Below are positions 43,508 to 52,320 of a DNA stretch of 64,000 nt, one piece after another. Made by a program: the position numbers and the translations under genes. Source of the DNA: Enterobacter asburiae. GTDB lineage: Bacteria; Pseudomonadota; Gammaproteobacteria; Enterobacterales; Enterobacteriaceae. Every line of letters starts with the position of its first letter. Within the stretch, counting starts at the first letter, position 1. The DNA is taken from assembly GCF_024599655.1 (NCBI RefSeq), contig NZ_CP102247.1, forward strand, positions 3,162,001 to 3,226,000, given 5' to 3'. The notes under the pieces were generated by a model, which saw only the letters and a list, made by a program, of their open reading frames with translations, was not told the origin of the DNA and ran no database searches.

Positions 43508-44102
43508 CGAGGATCACCACCGCATTCATCTCATAGTCGGCACTGACCTCACTGACGGGCAGCCAGTGGATCCGTTCGTTTTCCATCGCCAGGTTTTCGC
43601 CAATCACCATCCAGCGATGGCCCTTACCGCGTGCCGCCAGCTGTGCGGCAATCTCTTTCGGCCCGCACCGGCTGTCGGTGACCATTGCCACTTTGCGATG
43701 CCGTGCCAGCTCGTCCACATTCACGCTGCGGCCATGGCTGCTGGTGAGCCACATCTCATTCATATCAATACCCGCCTGCGCGCACAGGTACTGCACCGCG
43801 CTGATGCCGGGAATAATGCGCACGCGCGCAATACCGAAATGCGCCACCATCCGCGATCCGATGCCGTAAAAGAGCGGATCGCCGGAGGCCACAATCACCA
43901 CCTTTTTCTCCTGACGCGCCTCAACCCAGGCCAGCAGATCCGGAACGTTGGCGCCCAGGACAAACGTCTCGCCGCAAAACCCCGGGAACTGCAGCAGATG
44001 GCGTTTTCCGCCGACCAACGCATCGGCGCAATCGATAGCTTCACGCGCCGCGGGCGTCATCAGGCGCAATCCCGCAGGCCCCATTCCCACGACCGTTAAC
44101 AT
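43497..44102 (-). CDS. cbiE: Cobalt-precorrin-7 C5-methyltransferase
   Basis: A 201-residue tetrapyrrole methylase. VVGMGPAGLRLMTPAA and VASGDPLFYGIGSRM are the conserved loops. Separate from cbiT, unlike the fused CobL of aerobic producers. Overlaps cbiD by seven bases. Confidence 0.92.
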   Translation of the reverse strand: MLTVVGMGPAGLRLMTPAAREAIDCADALVGGKRHLLQFPGFCGETFVLGANVPDLLAWVEARQEKKVVIVASGDPLFYGIGSRMVAHFGIARVRIIPGISAVQYLCAQAGIDMNEMWLTSSHGRSVNVDELARHRKVAMVTDSRCGPKEIAAQLAARGKGHRWMVIGENLAMENERIHWLPVSEVSADYEMNAVVILDER

Positions 44103-45235
44103 TGCAGCTCCCGGGCAATCGCCTCGACCGGGCGGTTGCTGCCCAGCACCTGGTTATCAAAGGAAAACAGAATGGCGTCGCAGGTCGGCGGATTTTTGGT
44201 AAAGCGCAGCCTCTGCATTACGCGCAGGCAGATCCGTTCGGCAAGGTGGCTGTAAAGCGTCTGAAAACCGTAGATTTCGATGTGCTCCATCGCCGCTTCG
44301 GTGGTATCGCACTCGCTGACGACGGTGAGTAATTCCAACGGTGCGCCGAGCAGCGCCAGATGCGCCACCAGCGTTTCCATGCGCGCATCGGCGATATGGC
44401 TGTGGGTGTGGAAAATCCCGGCGGCAATTTTGATGAGCTTGCCGGGATGGCCGACCAGCACTATCTGGCGAAACCCCAGCCGCACCGCCTCTTCGATCAT
44501 GTAGCCGACAAAGTTGCTCATGGTGACCACGACATCTTCATCGATGCCCATCTGCTCGCGCACAAAGCGCTCGCCATGATTGCCCGGCACCAGCACGACC
44601 CGCTCCAGCCCGGCCGCGCGTTTAATCTCCAGCTCCAGAGAAAGCGAGCGTTTCCAGCTCTCCTCTGACATCGGCGTGACAATCCCGGTGGTGCCGATGA
44701 TTGAAATACCGCCCAGGATCCCGAGGCGTGAGTTGTAGGTTTTCAGCGCCCGCTCTTCACCTTCAGGCGCGAAGATTTCAACGTCGGCCCCGCGCGTCGG
44801 GCCAATCGCCTCGCGCACGGCGGATTCAATGGTGTGACGCGGCGTGCGGTTGATCGCCGCGCTTCCGATGGGCAGGCCAATGCCTTTGCGCGTCACGGTC
44901 CCCACGCCCTCGCCGCCCGCCAGCGTAATCTCGCCGCTGTCGTTGAGCGTCACGCGGGCGAAAATCAGCATGCCGTGGGTGGCGTCGACGTCATCACCGC
45001 CGTCTTTGCGGATGGCCGCCATCGCCTGCTGCCCTTCGATGTGCGGCGATTCCACGTTCAGACACAGCGTGACGCCGGACGGAGTCACAATGGAGACCTG
45101 ATGAATAAGATGCTGGCGCAGCACCATCAGCGCGGCGACTTTCGCCGCCGCGGTCGCGCAGGAACCGGTGGTGAAGCCTTTACGTAATGCCTTCCCGTTA
45201 TGCCATACCGGGGCATCGAAGGTGGACTCGCTCAT
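44096..45235 (-). CDS. cbiD: Cobalt-precorrin-5B C1-methyltransferase
   Basis: A 379-residue methyltransferase specific to the anaerobic route. LRKGFTTGSCATAAAKVA at residues 17-34 is diagnostic, and GTTGIVTPMSEESW is a second conserved stretch. Coupled to cbiC by ATGA. Confidence 0.93.
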   Translation of the reverse strand: MSESTFDAPVWHNGKALRKGFTTGSCATAAAKVAALMVLRQHLIHQVSIVTPSGVTLCLNVESPHIEGQQAMAAIRKDGGDDVDATHGMLIFARVTLNDSGEITLAGGEGVGTVTRKGIGLPIGSAAINRTPRHTIESAVREAIGPTRGADVEIFAPEGEERALKTYNSRLGILGGISIIGTTGIVTPMSEESWKRSLSLELEIKRAAGLERVVLVPGNHGERFVREQMGIDEDVVVTMSNFVGYMIEEAVRLGFRQIVLVGHPGKLIKIAAGIFHTHSHIADARMETLVAHLALLGAPLELLTVVSECDTTEAAMEHIEIYGFQTLYSHLAERICLRVMQRLRFTKNPPTCDAILFSFDNQVLGSNRPVEAIARELQC

Positions 45236-45864
45236 CGCGCCCCCTGCAGGTAGTAGAGCATGGCGTTCACAATCGCCGCCGCCACATTGCTGCCACCTTT
45301 GCGCCCGAGTGCCGCAATCGCGGGCAGATGGCTGTGCGTCAGCGCCTCTTTCGATTCCGCCGCCCCCACAAACCCCACCGGAACGCCCACCACGCCGCTG
45401 ACGGCAACGTCATGCTCAAGCAGGCGAAACAGCGCCGTGGGCGCGTTGCCAAAAACGAAGATCTTCTCGCTCTCTTCCGTCACCGCGATATCCACTGCCG
45501 CCATCGAGCGGGTGATTCCCTGTGCTTTTGCCTGCGCCACCACCCGCGGGTCGCTGATATAGCAGCGGCATTCGCCCCCGAACGTGGCCAGCAGCGTTTT
45601 GTTGATCCCGGAGAGCGCCATCGTGGTATCGGTATAGATAACGGACGGGCGACGGAGCGCCGCGCAAAGCTGCTCCAGCGCGTCATCTGAAAACCAGAGA
45701 ATATCCAGCCAGTCGAAATCTGCGGTGGTATGGATCACCCGCTTGACGATCGCCTCATGCAGCGGGCTGGCGAACCGGTACTCTGGCCGCGTTTCACGAA
45801 TGATTTCGCCAATGATGTCGAAACTTTTGGCTTCAATCGCCTGGGGTTGCTGGATGTATTGCAT
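45232..45864 (-). CDS. cbiC: Cobalt-precorrin-8 methylmutase
   Basis: A 210-residue enzyme that moves the methyl group from C11 to C12 to give cobyrinic acid. The catalytic His lies in VIHTTADFDW near residue 45, and GVPVGFVGAAESKEAL near the C-terminus is conserved. Confidence 0.93.
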   Translation of the reverse strand: MQYIQQPQAIEAKSFDIIGEIIRETRPEYRFASPLHEAIVKRVIHTTADFDWLDILWFSDDALEQLCAALRRPSVIYTDTTMALSGINKTLLATFGGECRCYISDPRVVAQAKAQGITRSMAAVDIAVTEESEKIFVFGNAPTALFRLLEHDVAVSGVVGVPVGFVGAAESKEALTHSHLPAIAALGRKGGSNVAAAIVNAMLYYLQGAR

Positions 45865-45876
45865 TGTCTTTTGTCC

Positions 45877-46836
45877 TCAGGCCGCGCCAGCCATCAGCCA
45901 GCGTGCTGCCATAAACAGCGCCAGCGCCAGGGTGGAGGAAACCCACATCAGTCGAATGGTTCGGGAAATGTCGTCTACCGCAATCGGGCGCAGCGCGTCG
46001 CCGATCCACGGCTTTTCCACGCGCTGGCCAAAATAGGTGTTGGGTCCGCCAAGCCGGATGCCCAGCGCACCGGCAACCGTCGCTTCAGCCCACGCGCAGT
46101 TGGGGCTACTGTGGTTGTAGCGGTCGCGCCAGCCGACGCGCAGCGCGCGGGAGGGATACTCGCGGCATAGCCACGCCGCAGCGCTCAGCAAGAGCCAGCT
46201 CAGGCGCGCGGGGATTGCGTTCGCCACGTCATCCATACGGGCGCTGACCATGCCGATTGCGCGGTATTTTTCGTGCTTGTAGCCCACCATTGAGTCGAGG
46301 GTATTCACCGCCTTATAGGCCATCGCCAGCGGCGCACCGCCCAGCAGGAGGAAGAACAGCGGAGCGATAACGCCGTCGACCGTGTTCTCCGCGACGGTCT
46401 CCACCACCGCCCGGTTGATCTGTTCCGGCTGAAGCTGAGAGGTATCGCGCCCCACTATCCATGAGAGCTTTTCGCGGCTTTCATCAAGGTCGCCCGCCCG
46501 CAGAGGGCGTTCAACGTCCCGCGCGGCGTTGGCCAGGCTGCGCCCGGCCAGCACGGTAAACATCATCCACACCTCAATCGCCCAGCCCAGCCAGGGATGA
46601 ACCCACCGTCCGAGCGCCAGCACGCCCCAGGCCATGCCCCAGGTCAGCCCCACTACCGCCAGCCACATGACGCCGCCGCCAACGCGTAACGCCGCGTCGC
46701 TATGACAGCAGCGGCGAATACCCCGCTGTACCGTATTGATCAGGTTGCCTATCCAGCGCACCGGATGCGGCCAGCGTTGCGGGTCGCCGATGATGACATC
46801 GAGCAGCCACGCGACGCACCATGCCAGCAGGGTCAT
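45877..46836 (-). CDS. cbiB: Adenosylcobinamide-phosphate synthase
   Basis: A 319-residue inner-membrane enzyme that condenses adenosylcobyric acid with aminopropanol phosphate made by PduX and CobD. DVIIGDPQRWPHPVRWIG near residue 12 and VAENTVDGVIAPLFF are conserved. The ATG at 46836 overlaps the cbiA stop (ATGA). Confidence 0.92.
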   Translation of the reverse strand: MTLLAWCVAWLLDVIIGDPQRWPHPVRWIGNLINTVQRGIRRCCHSDAALRVGGGVMWLAVVGLTWGMAWGVLALGRWVHPWLGWAIEVWMMFTVLAGRSLANAARDVERPLRAGDLDESREKLSWIVGRDTSQLQPEQINRAVVETVAENTVDGVIAPLFFLLLGGAPLAMAYKAVNTLDSMVGYKHEKYRAIGMVSARMDDVANAIPARLSWLLLSAAAWLCREYPSRALRVGWRDRYNHSSPNCAWAEATVAGALGIRLGGPNTYFGQRVEKPWIGDALRPIAVDDISRTIRLMWVSSTLALALFMAARWLMAGAA

Positions 46837-48212
46837 AACGCTCCCCTCGCCGCGGTAAGCCAGCGGCTGAGCATCAGGGGCCGTTGGGCAAAGTGGAGGT
46901 GCAGGTAACTCGCGAACGTGTTGCCAACCTGCCAGCCACCCGCCCATTCCTGCATCGTCACGCCATCGCGCACTTTGCGGCACGCCAGCACCGCAGGGGT
47001 TTGCGGGGTGAAGTCGGAATAGTGAAATTCATGCCCACGCAGCACCTCCCCGCTATCGGCCAGCAGCGTGGGCTGGCGCGCCTGCGCCTCACAGTAGCCA
47101 AAACGGGTCAACCGTTTACCCATCCTGCTGTGGCCGGGGATAATATTGGCCATCCGGTGGGTAACCCCTTCGCTATCCTCCAGCGTGCTGCCGAGGTACA
47201 TCAGCCCACCACACTCGGCGTAGATCGCCACGCCGCGCCGGTGCGCCTCCCGCAGGCTGGCGAGCATCGCGGTGTTTTCCGCAATCCGTGCTGCGTGCAG
47301 CTCCGGGTAACCGCCCCCGAGCCAGACCATCTGGCAGTCAGGTAAACGGCTATCGCGCAGCGGGCTAAAGCGAATAATGTGGACCCCGGTACGTTCGAGC
47401 AGCGTGATGTTATCCGGGTAATAGAAGTTGAAGGCCTCGTCATCGGCCATCGCAAGCGTTAACCCGAGTCCGGCGTCCCCGTCAGGAAGCGCGGGCCAGG
47501 TGCCCTGCGGCAGCGACGCCATCTGGCTGAGCGCGAGAAGTTGCCCGATATCCAGCGTACGTTCGAGAATGGCGGCAAAATTTTGCCAGGTCTGCGGGTC
47601 CGAGACCGACTCCCGCGCGGTGACCAACCCCAGATGGCGCTCGGGCAAACCGACGCCCTCAACGTGCGGCACATAGCCCAGGACGGGTACCGCGCAGTAG
47701 TGCTCAATGGCCGTTTTGAGCAGCTGATAATGCGACTCGCTGTTGACGCGATTGACAATCACCCCGGCAATATTGAGGGTGGGATCGAATCGCTGAAAGC
47801 CCATTACGGTCGCGGCAATCGACGTAGAAACCGCCTTGCCGTCCACCAGCAGAATCACCGGACAGCCCAGCTGTTTTGCCATCGCGGCGGTGCTGCAATA
47901 GTTCGGATCGGTGCCGTAGCCGTCATACAGCCCCATCACGCCTTCAATAACCGCGATATCCGCCTGCTGCATATGCTCGCAAAACAGCGCGTTGAGTATC
48001 GGTTCAGGAAGCATAAAGCTGTCGAGGTTGCGGGAGGCGGTACCGCTGACGTTGGTATGCCAGCCGGTGTCAAGATAGTCAGGGCCCACTTTGTACGGCT
48101 GGACGCGTAGCCCACGCTGTTTTAGCAGACTCAACAGGCCCAGCGTCACCGTGGTTTTACCACAACCGCTTCCGGTACCTGCCAGAACAAACGCGTGCTG
48201 CATTGCCGCCAT
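46833..48212 (-). CDS. cbiA: Cobyrinate a,c-diamide synthase
   Basis: A 459-residue glutamine amidotransferase, the same length as Salmonella CbiA. The P-loop-like GTGSGCGKTT is near residues 11-20 and the GATase Cys is in YAECGGLMYLG. The start at 48212 (MAAMQHAF) aligns with the Salmonella N-terminus; ATG at 48203 is an alternative. It is the first gene of the operon, 112 bp from the riboswitch 3' end. Confidence 0.93.
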   Translation of the reverse strand: MAAMQHAFVLAGTGSGCGKTTVTLGLLSLLKQRGLRVQPYKVGPDYLDTGWHTNVSGTASRNLDSFMLPEPILNALFCEHMQQADIAVIEGVMGLYDGYGTDPNYCSTAAMAKQLGCPVILLVDGKAVSTSIAATVMGFQRFDPTLNIAGVIVNRVNSESHYQLLKTAIEHYCAVPVLGYVPHVEGVGLPERHLGLVTARESVSDPQTWQNFAAILERTLDIGQLLALSQMASLPQGTWPALPDGDAGLGLTLAMADDEAFNFYYPDNITLLERTGVHIIRFSPLRDSRLPDCQMVWLGGGYPELHAARIAENTAMLASLREAHRRGVAIYAECGGLMYLGSTLEDSEGVTHRMANIIPGHSRMGKRLTRFGYCEAQARQPTLLADSGEVLRGHEFHYSDFTPQTPAVLACRKVRDGVTMQEWAGGWQVGNTFASYLHLHFAQRPLMLSRWLTAARGAL

Positions 48213-48323
48213 GACCCCGATCCTGTCCAGGGTGGTAGGGAGGTATAGATACACGTCGTCCCAGTCTTTCGACTGTATGATGCATCAGTACAACCCACTT
48301 CCCACCGAAGTTGTTGAACGTTC

Positions 48324-48475
48324 CCGACAGGCAGGTCTTCTGGCTTAGCGTCCTCCTCGCCCGTCCTTCCCAATCTCGCGATCAGTGGTCATTACGGGGT
48401 CGTCAGCATCACAGCAGCGGGGGCTGCGGGGGATTGTCACCCCCTTCCCTGCCACAAATGTGGCAAACCTGTCGG
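48324..48475 (-). promoter_or_regulatory. Cobalamin riboswitch (cbiA leader)
   Basis: On the minus strand the closing stem CCGACAGG (48475-48468) pairs exactly with CCTGTCGG (48331-48324). Between them are GCCACA...TGTGGCAGGGAAGG, the core loops TGCTGACGACCCC and GGGAAGGACGGGCG, and the B12 box TAAGCCAGAAGACCTGCC (48347-48330). This is the AdoCbl aptamer that lowers cbi/cob expression when cobalamin is abundant. The sequence between it and cbiA (48213-48323) should hold the expression platform; no U-rich terminator was seen, which suggests translational control. Confidence 0.93.
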
Positions 48476-48931
48476 CTTACATTATGAGAAAGAGTACGTT
48501 CTCAACACAGCAATGCTATTTACGGCGTTTCAATTCGCCTTAGGCAAATACTTAACCGCAAATGAAAACCATGCTGAGTAAAACGTGGCGTCAGAATAAT
48601 TGGCGCCCTTCTCGATAACTCAACGTTTTATCACAAAAAATAAAAAGCAAAGATAATTACGCTTAAAATCTCAATATTTATTGCGCTACGACAAGTTATT
48701 GCATCACTTGATATTTTTTCATTTTATCATGATCAAAATTCATCAGGATATTAAAGCCCGGCAACAACATAATATTGCTATTCAACGTATGTTCGTGTGA
48801 TTTAATTGATGCATTACGCGTTCAGCAGGATCGCAGAATAATATGGAGGCTATAATTTGCGGTATATCAAGGTAAGCGGAATATCCTCATGACACTATGC
48901 TCCAGAAATTTCTGACCAGAAAGGTGGAAAG
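48476..48931. promoter_or_regulatory. AT-rich divergent promoter region of cbi operon and pduX
   Basis: About 456 bases without a gene, markedly richer in A+T than the flanks. It must hold the cbi promoter and probably the pduX promoter. The clearest motif is an FNR-like box TTTAT-CATG-ATCAA (48723-48736, 9 of 10 matches to TTGAT-N4-ATCAA). No pocR-like gene is present in the window. Confidence 0.5.
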
Positions 48932-49798
48932 GTGGCTGTAGCGCAATGCCCCGCGTCGTGCGGTGAGCTTATCCAGGGCTGGATTTTGGGCAGTGAGAAG
49001 CTGGTCTCCTGCCCTGTCGAATGGTACAGCACCGTTGAGGTGAGCCACGGCTCACCCGTGGCGGATGAACGCCCGCTGTCGCGCGCGATGGTCGAGCGGT
49101 TACTTCAGCACTGGCACTATCCGGCGCAGCTAGGCCAGGATATCCGCATTGACGTGCACTCGACCATCCCGGTTGCCAAAGGGATGGCCAGCAGCACCGC
49201 AGATATTGCCGCCACCGCCGTCGCTACCGCACGTCATCTGGGGCGTCAGCTCGACGAAAGCACGCTGGCAGCGCTCTGCGTTTCGCTCGAACCCACCGAC
49301 AGTACCGTGTTTCGCCAGTTGACCCTTTTCGATCATAACGACGCCTCCACGCAGATTGCCTGCGACGCCCAGCCCGATCTCGACCTGCTTGTTCTCGAAA
49401 GTCCGCAAACGCTGCGCACGGCAGACTACCACCGCATTCCGCGTCAGGCGGGGCTTCAGGCCGGTGCGCCAGCGCTGAAACGCGCGTGGGAAAAAATCCA
49501 GGAGTCCTGTATCACGCAAAACCCTTACCGACTGGGCGAAGCGGCAACCCTCAGCGCCATCGCCAGCCAGAGGCTGTTGCCCAAACCAGATTTTGACGCA
49601 CTGCTCGCACTGGTAGAGGAGTGCGGTATTTACGGGGTGAACGTAGCGCACAGCGGCAGCGTGGTGGGGCTGATGCTGGACAGAAGTAAAGACGATGTCG
49701 ACTATGTGATATGGCTGCTGGCGAAAAAACAGCTCACCCGCCACTGGCCTCAACAACACCTGCTGCGGATGGTAAAAGGCGGCGTGACGCTACTCTGA
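48932..49798 (+). CDS. pduX: L-threonine kinase (cobalamin side-chain synthesis)
   Basis: A 288-residue GHMP-family kinase that makes L-threonine phosphate, the substrate of CobD for the aminopropanol linker. CPASCGELIQGWI at residues 5-17 and the ATP-binding PVAKGMASSTADIAATA near residues 77-93 are characteristic. It uses a GTG start behind AGAAAGGTGGAAAG. In Salmonella pduX ends the pdu operon; here no pdu genes are present and it stands alone beside the cob genes. Its last nine bases overlap the convergent gene. Confidence 0.9.
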   Translation: MAVAQCPASCGELIQGWILGSEKLVSCPVEWYSTVEVSHGSPVADERPLSRAMVERLLQHWHYPAQLGQDIRIDVHSTIPVAKGMASSTADIAATAVATARHLGRQLDESTLAALCVSLEPTDSTVFRQLTLFDHNDASTQIACDAQPDLDLLVLESPQTLRTADYHRIPRQAGLQAGAPALKRAWEKIQESCITQNPYRLGEAATLSAIASQRLLPKPDFDALLALVEECGIYGVNVAHSGSVVGLMLDRSKDDVDYVIWLLAKKQLTRHWPQQHLLRMVKGGVTLL

Positions 49799-50437
49799 CA
49801 GCAGCCTGTGCTGAATGAGCCACTCGACCTGCTGCTTGACCTCCTGCTCGTGCTCCTGCGCTAGAGCCTGCTGCAGCGGCACATGCCGGAAGAACGCGTC
49901 CCAAAATGCACGCTTGCGCTCCCGGTCACCGCATGCGCCATTAATCCTTTCACGAAGCGCCCCCGCCAGCCGCACGCTTTCCCGCATGCCCGCAGGAAGA
50001 TGGTCTGCGACATGCGCTTTGAGGATCGTGCTGTATACCGGCGCGTTGCCTCCGCAGCTCAGCGCAATAATGACCGGCGAACGGTCGATAACGGCCGGTG
50101 AGATAAAGGTGGCAGCAGAGGGGTCGTCAGTGACATTGCAAAAGATACGCTCCGCGCTGGCGGCCCCTGCGACCTGACGGTTCACCTGCCGATCGCTGGT
50201 CGCGGCAATGACCAGCCAGCATGACTGGAGAAACCGCGGCGAAAACGTCTCCGGAAACCACTCGATGTCACCGCTCGCGTGCAGGCTGGCGAGTTCCGGC
50301 GTCAGGGTGGGCGCAACCAGGCGCAGCACCGCTCCGGCGGCCAGCAGCCCCTTTGCCTTATGCGTCGCCACCTGCCCGCCCCCGACGATCAGGCAGCGTT
50401 TCCCCTTCAGGTTGCAAAAAATTGGGAAATAGTCCAT
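49790..50437 (-). CDS. Stand-alone precorrin-2 dehydrogenase (CysG N-terminal-half homologue)
   Basis: A 215-residue protein matching the dehydrogenase/ferrochelatase half of CysG without the methyltransferase half. It has the NAD-binding IVGGGQVATHKAKGLL near residues 17-32 and CNVTDDPSAATFISPAVIDRS. It should oxidise precorrin-2 to sirohydrochlorin, the CbiK substrate. Members of this class can also insert iron; whether this one does is unknown. It is last in cobA-cobD-this gene, four bases after cobD. Confidence 0.85.
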   Translation of the reverse strand: MDYFPIFCNLKGKRCLIVGGGQVATHKAKGLLAAGAVLRLVAPTLTPELASLHASGDIEWFPETFSPRFLQSCWLVIAATSDRQVNRQVAGAASAERIFCNVTDDPSAATFISPAVIDRSPVIIALSCGGNAPVYSTILKAHVADHLPAGMRESVRLAGALRERINGACGDRERKRAFWDAFFRHVPLQQALAQEHEQEVKQQVEWLIQHRLLSE

Positions 50438-50441
50438 CGCC

Positions 50442-51512
50442 TTAGCCTTGTAAAACGTGAGTCAGCGCGTCAATAAACCGGCGGTTCTCCGCTTCGGTAC
50501 GCACGGCAATCCGGTAGTAGTCGCGATCGAGCCCGGGATAGTTTTCGCAGTGGCGGATGAGGATGTGATGGCCGAGCAGCGCCGCCTTCAGGTCGAAACC
50601 CTGACGCAGGCAGCGGAAGAAAATAAAGTTGGCCTGCGGCTTCCAGACCGCCAGCGAGGAAAAGCGCGTCATCGCCTGCCACAGGACATCACGCTCCCGG
50701 GCGATAAAGGCGTGGCTGCGCGCAATATAGTCCTCATCCAGCAGCAAATATTGCCCCACCAGCGCCGAGAAGGCATTCACGGACCAGGGCTCGCGGGTGC
50801 GTTTCAGCTGGCGAATAGTTTGCTTATTCCCGCTCAGCAGATACCCAAGGCGCAGCCCGGGAATAGCAAAAAACTTGGTCAGGGAACGCAGCAGGTAAAG
50901 ATAGCGTGACTTTGCCAGCCGTGGCGCCAGCGTGGAGCCCTGCGGCAGAAAATCGATGAACGCTTCATCCACAATCAGCGCAATCTGCAGCGCTTCGCAC
51001 AGCGAGGCCAGCCGGTCGAGAAGATCGGCATCAGGCATGAGTCCGGTAGGGTTGTTTGGCGTCGCGATGAACAGGCATTCGGGCCTGTGCGCGCGAACGG
51101 CGTCCAGTATGGAAGCATCCACCTGGAACCCGTTCTGCTCGCTCAGCGCATAGTCGATTATCTCGCAGCCCTGCTGCTGTAATGCCCGGCGATATTCGGC
51201 AAAACCCGGCACCAGCAGCATCGCCCGGCGAGGGGCAAGCGTTCGCACCAGGCCATAGATCAGCTCCGTTTCGCCATTCCCGGCAATCGTCTGGTCATAG
51301 TCACACCGGCTGGCGCTGGCCAGCGCCTGATGAAGATGGCGGTACTCAACGTCCGGGTACTGCATGATGATATCCAGATGGGACACAATGAGCGACCTGA
51401 CGCGATCGGGCAGCCCTAGCGGATTGATGTTCGCGCTAAAGTCCAACAGCAGCTCGGGATCGATCCCCAACTGCAGCCCCGTTTCCAGAACGTTACCACC
51501 ATGCTCACTCAT
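50442..51512 (-). CDS. cobD: L-threonine-O-3-phosphate decarboxylase
   Basis: A 356-residue class I-fold PLP enzyme that makes (R)-1-amino-2-propanol phosphate. The PLP lysine is in LRSLTKFFAIPGLRLGY. HGGNVLETG, LLDFSANINPLG and ATPNNPTGL are CobD hallmarks. The ATG at 51512 fits the usual N-terminus; a GTG at 51521 is possible. The gene lies between cobA and the precorrin-2 dehydrogenase gene. Confidence 0.9.
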   Translation of the reverse strand: MSEHGGNVLETGLQLGIDPELLLDFSANINPLGLPDRVRSLIVSHLDIIMQYPDVEYRHLHQALASASRCDYDQTIAGNGETELIYGLVRTLAPRRAMLLVPGFAEYRRALQQQGCEIIDYALSEQNGFQVDASILDAVRAHRPECLFIATPNNPTGLMPDADLLDRLASLCEALQIALIVDEAFIDFLPQGSTLAPRLAKSRYLYLLRSLTKFFAIPGLRLGYLLSGNKQTIRQLKRTREPWSVNAFSALVGQYLLLDEDYIARSHAFIARERDVLWQAMTRFSSLAVWKPQANFIFFRCLRQGFDLKAALLGHHILIRHCENYPGLDRDYYRIAVRTEAENRRFIDALTHVLQG

Positions 51513-51549
51513 TCGTTTCACTCGTCCATTTCAAAATGTCAGGATAACA

Positions 51550-52320
51550 TCAGACCACAACCTGATTCAGCGCGAGATGTGAGGCGGTAAACGCCAGTAT
51601 CTCCTGCAGGTTGACCACCTCACCGATGACGATAAGCGCCGGAGCATGCAGTTTTTGACGTTCAACCTCGAGGTGAATATCGGTCAGCGTGCCTTTGGCG
51701 ATCTGCTGACGAGACTGGCTGGCATACATCACCACCGCCACCGGCGTCCCGCCGGACATGCCTCCCTCGATAAGCTGCTGGCAGATTTCCGCCAGCCGGG
51801 TCATTCCCATCAGAACAATCAGCGTTCCGTTGATTTGTGCCAGAGCATGCCAGTTTTGCGGGTCGTTTCCCTGGCACATATGGCCGGTCACAATATGAAA
51901 GCTGGAGGCGTAATGACGGTGAGTGACCGGGATACCGGCATAGGCCAGTCCGCCAATCGCGGAACTGATCCCCGGCACAATTTCGAACGTCAGGCCGTCT
52001 TTCGCCAGCTGCTCTGCCTCTTCACCCCCGCGGCCAAAAACGTAGGGGTCTCCGCCTTTCAGACGCACCACCTGCCGCCCTTCCCCGGCATGCTTGACCA
52101 GCAGGGCATTGATTTGTTCCTGAGGGACCGGATGATGGCTTGGGGTTTTACCGACATCAATCATCAGACAGCCTGCCGGAGCCTGGGCCAGAAGTTCAGG
52201 GTTAACCAGGCGATCGTGAACAATCACCTCCGCATGGCGGATACAGTGCAGACCTTTTACCGTAATTAAAGACGCATCGCCAGGCCCTGCCCCTACAAGC
52301 CAAACCTTCCCTTTACTCAT
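51550..52320 (-). CDS. cobA: Uroporphyrinogen-III C-methyltransferase
   Basis: A 256-residue SAM-dependent methylase that makes precorrin-2, the branch point to B12 and sirohaem. VGAGPGDASLITVKG at the N-terminus, VRLKGGDPYVFGRGGEE near residue 85 and VPGISSAIGG are the SUMT signatures. It corresponds to the C-terminal half of CysG but is a separate gene. It leads a three-gene minus operon and is divergent from the glutamate mutase operon. Confidence 0.92.
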   Translation of the reverse strand: MSKGKVWLVGAGPGDASLITVKGLHCIRHAEVIVHDRLVNPELLAQAPAGCLMIDVGKTPSHHPVPQEQINALLVKHAGEGRQVVRLKGGDPYVFGRGGEEAEQLAKDGLTFEIVPGISSAIGGLAYAGIPVTHRHYASSFHIVTGHMCQGNDPQNWHALAQINGTLIVLMGMTRLAEICQQLIEGGMSGGTPVAVVMYASQSRQQIAKGTLTDIHLEVERQKLHAPALIVIGEVVNLQEILAFTASHLALNQVVV

